A DNA stretch of 64,000 bases from Rubellimicrobium aerolatum (GTDB lineage Bacteria; Pseudomonadota; Alphaproteobacteria; Rhodobacterales; Rhodobacteraceae). How positions within the stretch are numbered: the stretch's first letter is position 1; every line of letters starts with the position of its first letter. Made by a program: the position numbers and the translations under genes. The notes under the pieces are model-generated. The model did not search any database, had not been told where the DNA came from, and saw only the letters and a program-made list of their open reading frames with translations. Below are positions 63,826-64,000 of this stretch, piece after piece. The DNA lies in NCBI RefSeq assembly GCF_017872975.1, contig NZ_JAGGJP010000006.1, positions 62,001-126,000 on the forward strand, written 5' to 3'.

Positions 63826-64000
63826 ATGCTCGTGAGACAGATCCTCAGGTCCAAGGGCAACGACGCGGTGCTGACGATCCGCCCCGACGCCACCGTGGCC
63901 GATGCCGCCCGCCTCCTGTCGGAACGGCGGATCGGCTGCCTCGTGGTCAGCCGCGACGGCGCGATGCTCGAAGGCATCATCTCCGAGCGGGACATCGTCC
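63826..64000 (+). CDS. CBS-domain protein (partial, runs off the window)
   Basis: The frame from ATG 63826 (preceded by GGGAGG) stays open to the end of the window, giving 58 residues: MLVRQILRSKGNDAVLTIRP, then TVADAARLLSERRIGCLVVS and EGIISERDIV. This is the first half of a CBS pair of the small two-CBS protein type. Such proteins bind adenine nucleotides and act on partner enzymes or stand alone as energy sensors. The C-terminal CBS and any extra domain lie outside the window. Confidence 0.85.
   Translation, partial: MLVRQILRSKGNDAVLTIRPDATVADAARLLSERRIGCLVVSRDGAMLEGIISERDIV

Overview
The window is a 64 kb piece of a very GC-rich alphaproteobacterial chromosome, almost certainly from the Rhodobacteraceae. 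The signs are a 407-residue ALAS-type HemA with a candidate FNR-like box upstream, an assimilatory sulfite-reduction operon of the order cysG / DUF2849 / cysI / cysH / DUF934 / ferredoxin reductase, two VPxPA-CTERM surface proteins, the amiC-mrcA-prfB block, and an intergenic repeat ending in a TTGGAGCCAAAGAAG core that I recall as common in this family. I cannot assign a genus. Nearly all of it is dense housekeeping sequence. I see no CRISPR array, no insertion sequence and no prophage. Layout. 1-7006: an unidentified gene end, a methyltransferase, glutaryl-CoA dehydrogenase, a large Ala/Glu-rich OmpA-domain protein, an A-type Fe-S carrier, and tpiA translationally coupled to a cytochrome P450. 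7159-13264: an Lrp-type regulator divergent from the six-gene sulfur assimilation operon, ending at a strong two-way terminator. 13332-18298: an extremely acidic membrane-anchored protein, infC (apparently with an AUA start), small exported proteins, a MIP18/DUF59 protein, tgt, and a VPxPA-CTERM protein. 18578-28027: lon, an exported nucleosidase-like protein, a histidine phosphatase squeezed between two tRNA-Val genes, four glycosyltransferases, a DUF4118/HisKA_2-type sensor kinase and tRNA-Asp. 28028-28815: a structured stretch with no convincing gene, bounded by inverted copies of a 61-bp repeat. 28816-36xxx: an M20 peptidase divergent from hemA, a RodZ-like protein, ispG, a membrane rhodanese and a DsbA-like thiol oxidoreductase. 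35900-42648: amiC, mrcA (PBP1A) and prfB, interrupted by a lower-GC insertion carrying a nonsense-broken glycosyltransferase and a methyltransferase. 42649-50317: two tiny lipoproteins under near-identical promoters, a DUF2189 protein, a bactofilin/M23 endopeptidase pair, a 1-Cys peroxiredoxin and a giant AsmA/YhdP-like protein. 50355-64000: queA, an MFS transporter with DUF924, lpd, a second VPxPA-CTERM protein, a UDP-glucuronate decarboxylase-like SDR, uvrA, a Crp/Fnr regulator with DUF2892, mmsA divergent from a LysR regulator, and the start of a CBS-domain gene. How the genes fit together. The cys operon supplies siroheme, APS/PAPS reductase, sulfite reductase and its electron donor. Envelope growth is well represented (AmiC, PBP1A, RodZ-like, M23 plus bactofilin, AsmA-like). 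tgt and queA are both queuosine genes but lie 34 kb apart. The glycosyltransferases, the UXS-like enzyme and the VPxPA proteins all point to surface polysaccharide and exported glycoprotein or matrix work. No clear new multi-gene system stands out. The most interesting signals are local: the AUA start of infC, the nonsense-broken glycosyltransferase insertion, the twin promoter-lipoprotein modules, the repeat-bounded non-coding block, the paired palindromes, and the tRNA-gene-tRNA overlap. Starts were chosen from Shine-Dalgarno match, overlap and family length, and often differ from the longest open frame.
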